NCBI RefSeq assembly: GCF_012571605.1
Contig: NZ_CP046220.1
Location: forward strand, 126,318 to 190,317
Source: Enterobacteriaceae endosymbiont of Macroplea appendiculata
Lineage (GTDB): Bacteria > Pseudomonadota > Gammaproteobacteria > Enterobacterales > Enterobacteriaceae
DNA: 64,000 nucleotides
Direction: 5' to 3'
Each line of letters starts with the position of its first letter. Position 1 is the stretch's first letter. Position numbers and translations under genes: made by a program. The notes under the pieces were generated by a model. The model was not told the DNA's origin, did no database searches, and was given only the letters and a program-made list of their open reading frames with translations. Shown here piece after piece: positions 30,473 to 39,854 of this stretch.

Positions 30473-33316
30473 ATGGATAAAATATATAATCCTAATAGTT
30501 TTGAAAAAAAAATTTATGTTTTTTGGGAAAAAAATAATTTTTTTCAACAAAAAATTAATTTATCTAAAAAAAATTTTTGCATTATGGCACCACCACCAAA
30601 TATTACTGGTTTTTTGCATATGGGACATGCATTACAATATAGTATTATTGATATCATAATTCGCTATCAAAGAATGTTACAAAAAAATATTTTATGTCAA
30701 GTTGGGATTGATCATGCTGGGATAGCAACACAAAATTTAATAGAACAAAAGATTTTATTAAATACTGGTAAAACAAAACAACATTATAATAAAAAATATT
30801 TTTTAGAACAAGCAAAATTATGGAAAAAACAATATAGTGGTATTATTGTTAAACAAATGAAACGTTTAGGATTATCAGCCAATTGGAATAATATTCGTTT
30901 TACTATGGATGAACATTTTTCGCAATCTGTGACAAATATTTTTATAACTTTATATAAATCAGGATTAATATATCAAAAGGAAAGATTAATACATTGGGAT
31001 ACCACGTTACAAACTGTAATATCTGATTTAGAAGTAGAACATCGTTCTATGAAAACAAATATTTGGCATATTAAGTATTTATTACATAATAAGTTAACAA
31101 CTCTTAATAATAAAAATTATATAGTGATAGCTACAACTAGACCAGAAACATTATTAGCTGATACTGCTATTGCAGTCAATCCACAAGATTTAAGATATAA
31201 ACATCTTGTGGGTAAACATGTATTAGTACCTATTATTAATAGGATAATACCTATTATTAGTGATAATCATGCACAAATGTCTAAAGGTACTGGTTGTGTA
31301 AAAATTAGCCCAGCACATGATTTTGATGACTATAAGGTAGCCGTTAAACATAATTTACCTGTAATAAAATTATTCGATAAACAAGGGAAAATATTAGATC
31401 AATATCAAATATTTACTATACTTGGTCAACCCATAAATAGTAACAATGAACTAATACCATCTATATTACGTAATATACATTATTTAAAAGCTAGAAATAT
31501 TATTATAAAATTATTAAAACAAAAAAATTTATTAAAAGGTCATAATACAGAACATCGATTAATACCATATAATATGCGTAATAATACTGTTATTTTACCT
31601 ATGTTAACAAAACAATGGTATTTAAATGTAAAAAATTTAGCAAAAAAAGCAATTAAGGCTGTAAAAACTAAACAAATTGAATTTATTCCTGAAAAATATG
31701 AAAATATGTTTTTTTCATGGATGTATAATATACAAGATTGGTGTATTTCTAGACAATTATGGTGGGGACATAGATTACCAGTATGGTATGATTGTAATCA
31801 TAATATTTATGTTGGTAACAATATTACAGAAATCAAAAAACAGTATTTATTACAAGATGATGTTATCTTAAAACAAGATACTGATGTCTTAGATACTTGG
31901 TTTTCTTCTAGTTTATGGACATTTATAACATTAGGATGGCCACACAATAAACAATATTTGAAATTATTTCATCCTACTAATATTATAGTGAGTGGTTTTG
32001 ATATTATATTTTTTTGGATTGCTAGGATGATAATGATGACTATGTATTTTGTAAAAGATAATGATATTGCACAAGTTCCTTTTAAAAAGGTTTTAATGAC
32101 CGGACTAGTACGAGATTCACAAGGACATAAAATGTCTAAATCTAAAGGAAATATTATTGATCCAATTCATTTAATTGAAAGTAATAATATTTTTTATGGT
32201 AAAAAGATAAAACAAGATTGTATAAATAATAATAGTACACAAGAAAAATGTGCAAATATACAAAATAATAATACATTACATAGTTATGGTGCAGATGCAA
32301 TACGATTTACTTTAGCTGCTCTATCAGTAACAGGACGTGATATATATTGGGATATGACACGTTTAGAAGGATATCGCAATTTTTGTAATAAAATTTGGAA
32401 TGCTAGTATTTTTATTTTTAAACATATTAATTATGAATTAATACATTATAAATCTGCATTATCTATTGCTGATAAATGGATTATTTCAGAATATAATACA
32501 TTAGTACTAGTTTATACCAAGGCATTTAAAAAATATCGTTTTGATACAGCAGCTAATCTTTTATATAATTTTATTTGGAATAAATTTTGTGATTGGTATT
32601 TGGAATATGTAAAATATTTTTTACAAACTACAAAAAATAATATTCAACATAGTACACATTATACAATGTATTATGTGTTTGAATCATTATTACGATTATC
32701 TCATCCTATGTTACCATTCATTACTGAAGTTATATGGCAAAAAATACAGTATCAAAAAGATGATATTAATCACTATAATACTAGTATTATAGTTCAATCA
32801 TTTCCAAAATATAATGTTTTAGATATGCATAATAAAGCTGTCTGTATTTTTCGTTTTTTTATGAAATTAATCAGTATAATACGTCAGAATAAAATAGATA
32901 TGAATATAAAACAATCAGTTGATTTATATATTTTTAATATTCATAAAAAATTACAACCTTTTATAAAAATAAATTTTAATATTATAAAAAAAATTTTAAA
33001 TTTACAGAATATTATTCTTTTAGAAAGTTATTCTGACTTACCAAATAAATCATTTACATTTTTTATTGAAGACATGATATTTGCGATTCCTTTAAATTCT
33101 GTTTTAATAGATAAACAATTCTTAATAAAACAATTAAAAAACAAAATATCTCATAATCAAAAAATAATAGATAAAATTAGCAGTAGTATTAAAAATCATG
33201 ATTTTCTTAATAAGGCTCCAAAAAAAATTATAGAAGAATATAATATAAAATTATCTTTTTGTAAACAAAAAAAAAAGGAACTTCGTGATAAATATAATTT
33301 TATAAAACAAATATAA
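30473..33316 (+). CDS. valS: Valyl-tRNA synthetase
   Basis: ValS charges tRNA-Val and edits misacylated threonine. The protein has 947 residues (E. coli 951), class Ia. The HIGH motif appears as PPPNITGFLHMGHAL at about 40-53 and the KMSKS loop as GHKMSKSKGN near residue 553. The editing domain lies between them, with TTRPETLLADTAIAV near 224. The anticodon-binding domain and a lysine-rich C-terminal coiled-coil arm (roughly the last 65 residues) are kept. Gene order pepA-valS-argI-ridA is the E. coli order with holC, rraB and pyrBI deleted. Confidence 0.98.
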   Translation: MDKIYNPNSFEKKIYVFWEKNNFFQQKINLSKKNFCIMAPPPNITGFLHMGHALQYSIIDIIIRYQRMLQKNILCQVGIDHAGIATQNLIEQKILLNTGKTKQHYNKKYFLEQAKLWKKQYSGIIVKQMKRLGLSANWNNIRFTMDEHFSQSVTNIFITLYKSGLIYQKERLIHWDTTLQTVISDLEVEHRSMKTNIWHIKYLLHNKLTTLNNKNYIVIATTRPETLLADTAIAVNPQDLRYKHLVGKHVLVPIINRIIPIISDNHAQMSKGTGCVKISPAHDFDDYKVAVKHNLPVIKLFDKQGKILDQYQIFTILGQPINSNNELIPSILRNIHYLKARNIIIKLLKQKNLLKGHNTEHRLIPYNMRNNTVILPMLTKQWYLNVKNLAKKAIKAVKTKQIEFIPEKYENMFFSWMYNIQDWCISRQLWWGHRLPVWYDCNHNIYVGNNITEIKKQYLLQDDVILKQDTDVLDTWFSSSLWTFITLGWPHNKQYLKLFHPTNIIVSGFDIIFFWIARMIMMTMYFVKDNDIAQVPFKKVLMTGLVRDSQGHKMSKSKGNIIDPIHLIESNNIFYGKKIKQDCINNNSTQEKCANIQNNNTLHSYGADAIRFTLAALSVTGRDIYWDMTRLEGYRNFCNKIWNASIFIFKHINYELIHYKSALSIADKWIISEYNTLVLVYTKAFKKYRFDTAANLLYNFIWNKFCDWYLEYVKYFLQTTKNNIQHSTHYTMYYVFESLLRLSHPMLPFITEVIWQKIQYQKDDINHYNTSIIVQSFPKYNVLDMHNKAVCIFRFFMKLISIIRQNKIDMNIKQSVDLYIFNIHKKLQPFIKINFNIIKKILNLQNIILLESYSDLPNKSFTFFIEDMIFAIPLNSVLIDKQFLIKQLKNKISHNQKIIDKISSSIKNHDFLNKAPKKIIEEYNIKLSFCKQKKKELRDKYNFIKQI

Positions 33317-33337
33317 CTTCCATTTTAGGTAAAAAAT

Positions 33338-34348
33338 ATGCACATGTTATATCAAAAAAGTATTTTATATATATCTAATTTAACTAAAAAAACAATTTTT
33401 AATATTATTAAACTTGCCGCAAAAATCAAAATAGAAAAAAAACTACATAAAGAAAAAAAAAGATTATGTAATAAAAATATTCTATTAATTTTTGAACAAA
33501 ATTCTACTCGTACAAGATGTGCTTTTGAAATAGCTTGTTTTGACCAAGGAGCTAATGTTACTTTTTTAAATGCACAAAACACACATATAGGATATAAAGA
33601 AACTATACAAGATACAGCAGTAATTTTAAGTCATATGTATGATGGTATACAATATAGAGGCACCCAAAAAAATATAGAAATATTATCAAAATATTCTATA
33701 GTACCAATTTGGAATGGTTTAACAGAAATATCACATCCCACACAAATTTTAGCAGACTTATTAACTATACATGAATGTTTACCAAATAAAAATTTAGAAG
33801 ATATTATACTCTCATATATAGGAGATATATATAATAATATATCTATGAGTTTAATAGAAGCGGCGCAAATTATAGGTTTTAAATTAAATTTAATAACTTC
33901 TAAATCTTTTTTAAAACAACAAAAATATTTTTTATTAAAAAATAAAATTAATTTTAGTAATAATATTATTATTACTCATGATATGAATCATATTAAAAAT
34001 ACTGATATAATTTATACAGACGTTTGGTTATCCATGGGTGAATCAACTACATTTTGGGAACAAAAAATAATTAATTTATATAAATACCAGATTAATAAAA
34101 AATTATTATTAAAAAGTAAAAATGATAATATTAAAATAATGCATTGTTTGCCATCATATCACGTTTATGACCATTATAAACATATTATTGATAACCAAAT
34201 AATATCTCGTTTAAAATTGTTTGATGGTTTAGAAATTACTGATGAAATGTTTAGATCTCATCATAGTATTATATTACAACAAGCTATAAATAGAATACAT
34301 ATTGTAAAAGCGATTATGATATTAACACTTAATAAACATAATGATTAA
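33338..34348 (+). CDS. argI: Ornithine carbamoyltransferase
   Basis: This enzyme converts ornithine and carbamoyl phosphate to citrulline in arginine synthesis. The protein has 336 residues (E. coli ArgI 334). The carbamoyl phosphate motif STRTR is at 56-60, MYDGIQYRG follows near 105, SHPTQILADLL near 130, the ornithine loop DVWLSMGES near 230 and the catalytic MHCLPSYH near 270. AGGT at 33327-33330 gives a ribosome binding site 7 nt before the ATG. It sits between valS and ridA as in E. coli. Together with carB in this window it preserves the carbamoyl phosphate route into citrulline; argG and argH are not seen here. Confidence 0.96.
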   Translation: MHMLYQKSILYISNLTKKTIFNIIKLAAKIKIEKKLHKEKKRLCNKNILLIFEQNSTRTRCAFEIACFDQGANVTFLNAQNTHIGYKETIQDTAVILSHMYDGIQYRGTQKNIEILSKYSIVPIWNGLTEISHPTQILADLLTIHECLPNKNLEDIILSYIGDIYNNISMSLIEAAQIIGFKLNLITSKSFLKQQKYFLLKNKINFSNNIIITHDMNHIKNTDIIYTDVWLSMGESTTFWEQKIINLYKYQINKKLLLKSKNDNIKIMHCLPSYHVYDHYKHIIDNQIISRLKLFDGLEITDEMFRSHHSIILQQAINRIHIVKAIMILTLNKHND

Positions 34349-34419
34349 AATAAATAATTTATATTTTATTAGTATAAAAAAGAATTTACTTTTTACATAA
34401 AAATTACAGGATAAATAAT

Positions 34420-34806
34420 ATGTACAAAATAATTAATACTATACAAGCTCCTTTACCTATTGGTCCTTATTCTCAAGGAATTGTATCTAATAATATGATT
34501 ATAACTGCAGGACAAATACCAATTAATCCGCAAACTGGCATGATTTCTAATGATATAAAAGAACAAACTATACAAGTATTAAATAATATTAAAGCTATAA
34601 TAACAGCTGCAAAATTTACTATAAAAGATATAGTGAAAACTAATCTTTTTTTAAAAAATTTAGATAATCTAAAAATAGTTAATGTTGTATATGCTAATTT
34701 TTTTTTACAATATGTAACTACATATCCAGCAAGAACATGTTTAGAAATTTCTAATTTACCTAATAATGTAGAAATTGAAATAGAAGCTATAGCTATTAAA
34801 CAATAA
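34420..34806 (+). CDS. ridA: Enamine/imine deaminase RidA
   Basis: RidA hydrolyses reactive 2-aminoacrylate and similar enamines that PLP enzymes release, protecting other PLP enzymes. The protein has 128 residues, the E. coli length. Visible are APLPIGPYSQGI near residue 10, TAGQIPINPQTG near 28 and the catalytic-arginine segment YPARTCLEISNLP near 103. An AGGA precedes the ATG. In E. coli pyrBI lies between argI and ridA; here the gap is only 71 bp, so pyrBI has been deleted at this place. Confidence 0.96.
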   Translation: MYKIINTIQAPLPIGPYSQGIVSNNMIITAGQIPINPQTGMISNDIKEQTIQVLNNIKAIITAAKFTIKDIVKTNLFLKNLDNLKIVNVVYANFFLQYVTTYPARTCLEISNLPNNVEIEIEAIAIKQ

Positions 34807-34857
34807 TACATAGAAATTTATTATTTTAAACAAATTATTATTACAGGTATTATTTAA

Positions 34858-35907
34858 ATGATATTATTTATTAAATTATGTTTAATATGTTTTGTGTTAA
34901 TAATACATCGTCAATATTTTAAACCTATTAACATAAAAAATAATACAGTGATTTTTTATAATTGGACAGAATATGTACCAACTAGTATATTAGAACAATT
35001 TACGCAAGAAACAGGTATTAAAGTTATATATTCAACATATGAGTCTAATGAAAGTATGTATGCTAAATTAAAAACATATAACCAACAATATGATTTAGTT
35101 GTTCCTTCTACTTACTTTGTTACGAAAATGCGTCAAGAAGGAATGTTACATAAAATAGATAAAACGAAACTAACTAATTTTAAATATTTAGATCCAAAAT
35201 TTTTAAATAAATCTTTTGATATACATAATATGTATTCTGTACCATACATATGGGGTGCTACGGCTATTGGAATTAATACTAAATATATTCACGATACAGA
35301 AATAAATAGTTGGATAGATTTATGGAATCCTAAATATTATCATTCTATTTCATTACTTGATGATGCTAAAGAAGTTTTTCAAGTAGCTTTATTAAAATTA
35401 GGATTAACACATAAGATTATTACTTTGAAAAATATACAATGTGCTTATTTAGAATTAAAAAAATTAATGCCTAATGTTGTATTATTTAATTCTGATAATC
35501 CAGGTTACCCTTTTGCAGAAGGTGCTATAAAAATTGGGATGTTATGGAATGGTTCAGCTTATGTTATTAAAAAATTAGGTGTTCCTATAAAATTTATTTG
35601 GCCTAAAGAAGGTGGTATTTTTTGGTTAGATAGTTTTGTAATACCCCATCATGCCCGAAATATTAATGGCGCTTTAAAATTAATTAATTTTTTATTACGC
35701 CCAGATATTGCTGCAAAAATTGTACAAATTACAGGATATTCAACTCCTAATTTAAATGCAAAAAAATTTTTACCATTTAACATTATTCATGATGATATGC
35801 TGTTTCCTAATGAAAATATTCTTAAAAATGGTATATGGCAAAATGATGCTGATCAAAATATTATACAAGAATATGAAACGGATTTTCAACAACTAAAAAA
35901 TATTTAA
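34858..35907 (+). CDS. potD: Spermidine/putrescine-binding protein PotD
   Basis: PotD is the periplasmic receptor of the PotABCD polyamine importer. The protein has 349 residues (E. coli 348) and aligns throughout. The polyamine-contacting residues known from E. coli PotD are all present: WTEY in FYNWTEYVPT, Ser and Tyr in VVPSTYFV, Asp and Glu in LLDDAKEVFQ, the Trp of WNGSAYV, Trp and Asp in FWLDSF, and the Gln near the end in WQNDADQN. The N-terminus is hydrophobic (FIKLCLICFVLIIH), but no clear Ala-x-Ala cleavage site follows, so it may stay membrane-anchored. The permease and ATPase genes potA, potB and potC are not adjacent. The stop abuts the trhO stop with no spacer. Confidence 0.95.
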   Translation: MILFIKLCLICFVLIIHRQYFKPINIKNNTVIFYNWTEYVPTSILEQFTQETGIKVIYSTYESNESMYAKLKTYNQQYDLVVPSTYFVTKMRQEGMLHKIDKTKLTNFKYLDPKFLNKSFDIHNMYSVPYIWGATAIGINTKYIHDTEINSWIDLWNPKYYHSISLLDDAKEVFQVALLKLGLTHKIITLKNIQCAYLELKKLMPNVVLFNSDNPGYPFAEGAIKIGMLWNGSAYVIKKLGVPIKFIWPKEGGIFWLDSFVIPHHARNINGALKLINFLLRPDIAAKIVQITGYSTPNLNAKKFLPFNIIHDDMLFPNENILKNGIWQNDADQNIIQEYETDFQQLKNI

Positions 35908-36876
35908 TTATATTATTAAATATCTTTTATTTTTTAATAAAGTTTTTTTACAATGTATACTACAACAATTTTTATAATGTTTTTTACATGTAGGACATTG
36001 TAAAAATAATAAATGGCAAGAATCATTTTTACAATTAGTAAATATATTATATGGTGTTTTGCACTGATAACAATTAGAAATAATATCTCGTGTTATTTGT
36101 TCTCCCATCCGATTATCAAAAACAAAATTAGTACCTATAAACTTCATCGGTAAGTGAAATTTACGTACTTCTTTTACATACTTAATAATTCCTCCTTCAA
36201 CTTGATAAACATTTTTAATGTTATTAAATAACAACCATGAAGTAGCTTTTTCACAACGTATACCTCCTGTACAATATAAAATAATTTTTTTATCTCTATA
36301 TGGTTGTATATTATCTAATAGGTATAGCATTTGGTGTTGAAAAGTCTTTGCTTGTTGAAATATTATTGCATTTATAAAATGTCCAATTTTATATTCATAA
36401 AAATTTCTTATATCAACGAGAACAACATTATTATGATCTTCTAACATAAGATTTAATTGTTTAGCATTTAAATATATACCCGTAGTATTAAATTTTAAAA
36501 AATTAAAACATGATAAACCATCATTTAATATATTTTTTTTATATATAATTTTTAGCATAAAAAATGCATGTTTAGTATTATCAATAGCTATATTCCAATA
36601 TATATCTATAAAAATTTCATGTATTTTTTTAATAAAAAATTTTATTACTGTATAATAATAATGTGGTAGACTAATTTGTGCATTAATGCCTTCTTCAGAA
36701 ATATAAATACGTCCTAATACTTTAAAAGAATATAATAAAATATATAACTGTCTTCTTATTTGTAATACATTTTCTAATTTATGATATTTATAAAAAGATA
36801 CTATAATTCTTTTATGTGAATTTTTCAAAAATGTTTTTTTTAATTGTATACGTGAAATTCTGTTATGTAATAACAT
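35908..36876 (-). CDS. trhO: tRNA uridine-34 hydroxylase TrhO (rhodanese family)
   Basis: TrhO (formerly YceA) makes 5-hydroxyuridine at position 34 of several tRNAs in an oxygen-dependent way. The protein has 322 residues (E. coli 350). The N-terminal domain starts LLHNRISRIQLKKTF and contains EEGINAQISLP near 61. The rhodanese domain has the catalytic Cys202 in YCTGGIRCEK. The C-terminal cysteine-rich region (CYQC, CKNDSCH, CPTC, CC) is kept, while the basic tail is shortened. It converges with potD with zero spacing. It diverges from tRNA-Asn across 152 bp that contain a 14-bp palindrome. Confidence 0.95.
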   Translation of the reverse strand: MLLHNRISRIQLKKTFLKNSHKRIIVSFYKYHKLENVLQIRRQLYILLYSFKVLGRIYISEEGINAQISLPHYYYTVIKFFIKKIHEIFIDIYWNIAIDNTKHAFFMLKIIYKKNILNDGLSCFNFLKFNTTGIYLNAKQLNLMLEDHNNVVLVDIRNFYEYKIGHFINAIIFQQAKTFQHQMLYLLDNIQPYRDKKIILYCTGGIRCEKATSWLLFNNIKNVYQVEGGIIKYVKEVRKFHLPMKFIGTNFVFDNRMGEQITRDIISNCYQCKTPYNIFTNCKNDSCHLLFLQCPTCKKHYKNCCSIHCKKTLLKNKRYLII

Positions 36877-36908
36877 TAAAAGAACCTATTTTATACAAAA
36901 AATAAATC

Positions 36909-36922
36909 ATAACACGTGTTAT
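36909..36922. repeat. 14-bp palindrome upstream of trhO
   Basis: ATAACACGTGTTAT is a perfect palindrome, 32 bp upstream of the trhO start and about 65 bp upstream of the tRNA-Asn promoter. Flanking AATAAA (36901-36906) and TTTATT (36924-36929) extend the symmetry with a short internal mismatch. It could be an operator or the hairpin of a lost upstream gene. The CACGTG core is unusually GC-rich for this DNA. Confidence 0.5.
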
Positions 36923-36987
36923 TTTTATTATTTGTCTTAAATATAATTATATCTATTATAAAATAATAAAAATAAAGATCAAGTATA

Positions 36988-37016
36988 TTGACATTATATT
37001 TTTCATAGTATAGAAT
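36988..37016 (+). promoter_or_regulatory. Sigma70-type promoter of tRNA-Asn
   Basis: TTGACA at 36988-36993, a 17-nt spacer and TAGAAT at 37011-37016 give a near-consensus promoter ending 12 bp before the first tRNA base. Confidence 0.85.
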
Positions 37017-37028
37017 AACAAATTATTA

Positions 37029-37101
37029 TCCTCTGTAGTTCAGTTGGTAGAACGGCGGACTGTTAATCCGTATGTCACTGGTTCGAGCCCAGTCAGGGGA
37101 G
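37029..37101 (+). tRNA. tRNA-Asn(GTT)
   Basis: The 73-nt gene folds into a full cloverleaf and is nearly identical to E. coli tRNA-Asn. The acceptor stem pairs TCCTCTG with CAGGGGA (one G-T pair), the discriminator is G, and the anticodon loop is CTGTTAA with anticodon GTT. The TTCGAGC loop is present. The 3' CCA is not encoded: the next bases are TGT. Confidence 0.98.
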
Positions 37102-37181
37102 TGTGTAGTATAATATATAAATATTTAATGCTTTATTAATCATATTAACATTATTAATATAATATATTTTATAGGATTAAT

Positions 37182-38111
37182 GTGTTTATGATAATAAAAT
37201 TACAAGATATCTTAAATGAAGATATTCTATCAGAGTTATTTACAATACAAGATTTTGTACGTTGGGCAACTAGTTGTTTTAGTGTTTCTGATATATGGTA
37301 TGGTCATGGTAACAATAATCCATGGGATGAAGCTATACAATTAATTTTACCTACATTAGGTTTACCACCATATATATGGCATAAAGTGTCTCAAACACGG
37401 TTAGTGACATATGAAAAAAAAACTATTTATTATAAAGTATATATGCGTATTACACAACGTATACCAGTTGCTTATTTAACAAATAAAGTATGGTTTTGTG
37501 GACATGAATTATATGTGGATAAACGTACTTTAATACCTAGGTCGCCAATACAAGAACTGATAAATAATAAATTTAAAAAAATTATATTTTATACACCAAA
37601 AAATATATTAGATCTAGGTACAGGTAATGGATGTATAGCAATTGCCTGCTCTTATCTTTATCCACAAGCTGATATAGATGCAATTGACATTTCTAAAAAT
37701 GCTATTAATGTTACAGAACATAATATCTTCTTACATGGATTAGAAAAAAAAATTACACCAATATGTAGTAATTTATTTGATAATTTACCTCAATCACATT
37801 ATGATTTAATCATATCTAATCCTCCTTATATTAATCAACAAGAAATGGAATATTTACCTAAAGAATACTTATATGAACCTATTATAGGACTGGTATCTCC
37901 TAAAAAAGGATTAGATGTCATCTATAACATTATTAATCAATCTCGCAAATTTCTTAAAAACACAGGTATATTAATTTGTGAAGTGGGGCATCAAAAAAAA
38001 AAAATTCAACATAAATATCCCAATATACATTTTGAATGGTTAAAATTAAATAATCATGATGTAGATATTTTTAAAATACATTATGAACAATTAAAATATT
38101 TTAATAAATAA
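37182..38111 (+). CDS. prmB: Ribosomal protein uL3 glutamine methyltransferase PrmB
   Basis: PrmB methylates a glutamine of ribosomal protein uL3 using S-adenosylmethionine. The protein has 309 residues (E. coli 310). The SAM motif is [15 protein letters not shown] near residue 142 and the catalytic NPPY appears in [11 protein letters not shown] near 211. The N-terminal [17 protein letters not shown] is a PrmB signature, separating it from PrmC. The start may be the GTG at 37182 (AGGA at 37173-37176, 5 nt away) or the ATG at 37188 (11 nt away). It precedes aroC by 11 bp, the E. coli order. Confidence 0.95.
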   Translation: MFMIIKLQDILNEDILSELFTIQDFVRWATSCFSVSDIWYGHGNNNPWDEAIQLILPTLGLPPYIWHKVSQTRLVTYEKKTIYYKVYMRITQRIPVAYLTNKVWFCGHELYVDKRTLIPRSPIQELINNKFKKIIFYTPKNILDLGTGNGCIAIACSYLYPQADIDAIDISKNAINVTEHNIFLHGLEKKITPICSNLFDNLPQSHYDLIISNPPYINQQEMEYLPKEYLYEPIIGLVSPKKGLDVIYNIINQSRKFLKNTGILICEVGHQKKKIQHKYPNIHFEWLKLNNHDVDIFKIHYEQLKYFNK

Positions 38112-38122
38112 AGAGAGCATAT

Positions 38123-39196
38123 ATGTCTGGTAATACTATTGGTAAAATATTTCAAGTAACAACGTTTGGTGAATCTCATGGTATAGCATTAGGGTGTATT
38201 GTAGACGGTGTACCTCCAAATATTATTTTACATGAACAAGATATTCAAAACGATCTAGATAGAAGGAAACCTGGTTTATCCAAATATACTTCACCACGTA
38301 AAGAAATAGATAAAATTAAAATTTTGTCTGGAGTTTATCAAGGAAAAACAACAGGAACAAGTATTGGTTTATTAGTTTATAATATGGATTATAAATCACA
38401 AGATTATAGTAATATTAAAAATATTTATCGACCTGGTCATGCAGATTTTACTTATCAAAAAAAATATAATATTAGAGATTATCGTGGTGGTGGTCGTGCC
38501 TCAGCTCGGGAAACTGTTATGAGAGTTGCCGCTGGTGCTATTGCAAGAAAATATTTATTTGATAAATATAATATTATTATTAGGGGTTATTTATCTCAAA
38601 TGGGCCATATTAAATGTAATTTTGATAATTGGGATATTATTAATAATAATCCATTTTTTTGTCCTAATATAACTAATATTAAAGATTTAGAAAATCTAAT
38701 CAATAATTTAAAAAAACATGGTAATTCTATAGGCGCTAAAATAACTTTGATAATACAAAATGTTCCAATAGGTTTAGGGGAACCTGTATTTGATAAATTA
38801 GATGCAGAATTAGCATATTCATTAATGAGTATTAATGCAGTTAAAGGTATTGAAATTGGTGATGGTTTTAAAGTTGTTACACAACTAGGTAGTGAAAATA
38901 GAGATGCAATTCATACTAATGGTTTCCAAAGTAATCATGCTGGAGGTATTTTAGGAGGTATTAGTAGTGGACAAGATATTATTATTAATATTGCTATCAA
39001 ACCAACTTCCAGTATTCCAAAAACTATTAATACTATTAATAGTATAGGGCATAAAACAACTTGTAGTACACAAGGACGTCATGATCCTTGTGTAGGTATT
39101 AGAGCTATACCAATTAGTGAAGCAATGGTTGCTATTGTTTTAATGGATCATTTATTACGTTATCGTGCACAATGTGCTGATAATATTTATAAATAA
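38123..39196 (+). CDS. aroC: Chorismate synthase
   Basis: AroC makes chorismate from 5-enolpyruvylshikimate 3-phosphate with reduced FMN, the last shikimate step leading to aromatic amino acids, folate and ubiquinone. The protein has 357 residues (E. coli 361). Signatures are [16 protein letters not shown] near residue 10, [14 protein letters not shown] near 106, [14 protein letters not shown] near 123 and [14 protein letters not shown] near 319. It follows prmB, with AGAG just before the ATG. No other aro gene is in the window, so how much of the pathway remains is unknown. Confidence 0.98.
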   Translation: MSGNTIGKIFQVTTFGESHGIALGCIVDGVPPNIILHEQDIQNDLDRRKPGLSKYTSPRKEIDKIKILSGVYQGKTTGTSIGLLVYNMDYKSQDYSNIKNIYRPGHADFTYQKKYNIRDYRGGGRASARETVMRVAAGAIARKYLFDKYNIIIRGYLSQMGHIKCNFDNWDIINNNPFFCPNITNIKDLENLINNLKKHGNSIGAKITLIIQNVPIGLGEPVFDKLDAELAYSLMSINAVKGIEIGDGFKVVTQLGSENRDAIHTNGFQSNHAGGILGGISSGQDIIINIAIKPTSSIPKTINTINSIGHKTTCSTQGRHDPCVGIRAIPISEAMVAIVLMDHLLRYRAQCADNIYK

Positions 39197-39802
39197 TTAA
39201 TTTAATTCTTTTAAATTATTAGACAAATAATCTTTTATTCCTGCTTCTGTAGGAATAATACTATGTTTACCAGATGTCCATTGTGCAGGACAAACTTGAC
39301 CGTATTTTTTATAATGTTTAATAGCATCAATAATCCGTAAAGTTTCATGTATATTACGTCCAAAAAACAAATCATTAACTGTTTGATGTTTAATAATATG
39401 TTTCTCATCAATAATAAAAGTTGCTCTTAATGCAATACCTAAATTAGGATGTTCAATACCGTATTGTTGTTGTATATTTTTTTTTATATCTGAGATCATA
39501 ATAAACTTAATATGACCTATCCCTCCTTGATCAATATCTGTATTACGCCATGCTTTATGTGTATATTGAGAATCACAAGAAATACCTAATAATTTAACAT
39601 TTCTTTTATCAAATTCATTGTAATATTTATTAAATGTAATAATTTCTGATGGACATACATAAGTAAAATCTAAAGGCCAAAAAAATATTACAGTAATTGC
39701 ATTTTCTGTATATTTATAAAAATTAAAATTTTCAATAATATCACCGTTAGGTAATACTGCTGGCGCAATAAATTGCGGCGCTTTACGTGTTACTAATATC
39801 AT
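39197..39802 (-). CDS. 2-Cys peroxiredoxin (AhpC/TSA family, Prx1-like)
   Basis: Typical 2-Cys peroxiredoxins reduce hydrogen peroxide and organic peroxides through a cysteine pair. I start at the ATG at 39802, with GGAG at minus-strand positions 39815-39812, giving 201 residues. A longer frame from 39838 has no such site. The peroxidatic Cys50 is in FWPLDFTYVCPSE, the Arg and Thr partners are present in LRATFIID, and the resolving Cys171 is in GQVCPAQW. A C-terminal extension is kept, as in overoxidation-sensitive Prx1 forms. The reductase partner is not in the window. It is the last gene of an operon-like minus-strand run rsmA-apaG-apaH-rsmC-prx. Confidence 0.93.
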   Translation of the reverse strand: MILVTRKAPQFIAPAVLPNGDIIENFNFYKYTENAITVIFFWPLDFTYVCPSEIITFNKYYNEFDKRNVKLLGISCDSQYTHKAWRNTDIDQGGIGHIKFIMISDIKKNIQQQYGIEHPNLGIALRATFIIDEKHIIKHQTVNDLFFGRNIHETLRIIDAIKHYKKYGQVCPAQWTSGKHSIIPTEAGIKDYLSNNLKELN

Positions 39803-39854
39803 TATTTTATTCTCCAACCGATCTTTGTATTTATACAAATTACTTTTAAGACAT

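Noticed and set aside
39803..39838. Longer start for the peroxiredoxin at 39838
   Set aside because: GGAG lies within the extension and points to the ATG at 39802, which also matches the family N-terminus.
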